From contig CAISOQ010000111.1 of assembly GCA_903887095.1 (NCBI GenBank), positions 1 through 5,171 of the forward strand: a stretch of DNA of 5,171 nt, in the 5' to 3' direction. This stretch comes from an uncultured Flavobacteriia bacterium. GTDB taxonomy: Bacteria; Bacteroidota; Bacteroidia; Flavobacteriales_D; Crocinitomicaceae. Position 1 is the stretch's first letter; each line of letters starts with the position of its first letter. The position numbers and the translations under genes are program-made. Below the pieces are notes generated by a model. The model did not search any database and was not told where the DNA came from. It saw nothing but the letters and a program-made list of their open reading frames with translations. Shown in pieces: positions 5,163-5,171 of this stretch.

Positions 5163-5171
5163 ATGAAATAC
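5163..5171 (+). CDS. Possible start of a further gene (first three codons only)
   Basis: ATG AAA TAC at the right edge would encode Met-Lys-Tyr, a plausible N terminus. It follows a possible promoter box and a 95-bp gap after mazG. Only three codons are visible, so nothing can be said about the product, and the true start could lie elsewhere. Confidence 0.2.

Overview
The window looks like chromosomal DNA of a Bacteroidota bacterium, most likely order Flavobacteriales. Three things point there: the end of a type IX secretion gene (porQ) next to cytidylate kinase, a DUF2807-type lipoprotein and a Bacteroidota-style PagL-like outer-membrane protein, and upstream sequences that match the Bacteroidota -7 element TAnnTTTG rather than a sigma70 -10 box. 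The genes look AT-rich by eye, and clear Shine-Dalgarno sequences are absent, as is usual in this phylum. Genus cannot be named from this sequence alone.

Layout: (1) 1-582, + strand, the 3' part of porQ, cut by the left edge. (2) 655-1356, + strand, cmk, preceded by a 7-bp inverted repeat and a possible -7 box. (3) 1357-1741, a 385-bp gap without a credible gene. It holds a GC-rich block (63 of 100 bases G+C over 1401-1500) followed by a striking array of TTGAAC units spaced 8 or 9 bp apart (1509-1653), then an AT-rich promoter zone. (4) 1742-2404, + strand, a conserved ACT-domain protein of unknown role. (5) 2401-3141 and 3141-4223, both - strand, a two-gene operon (stop and start codons share one base) for a PagL-like outer-membrane beta-barrel and a DUF2807 lipoprotein. 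(6) 4288-5067, + strand, mazG, transcribed divergently from that operon across a 64-bp gap with two mirrored -7 boxes. (7) 5068-5171, a short spacer that probably leads into another + strand gene starting at the right edge.

The genes are mostly housekeeping (Cmk makes CDP/dCDP; MazG hydrolyses NTPs) and cell-envelope functions (PorQ for type IX secretion, PagL-like barrel and lipoprotein for the outer membrane). No phage, transposase, defence or CRISPR component is visible. The least explained part is the non-coding module at 1365-1653. The second is the PagL-like protein, which keeps the His-x-Ser-Asn motif but has Asn where the Pseudomonas enzyme has its catalytic Glu.
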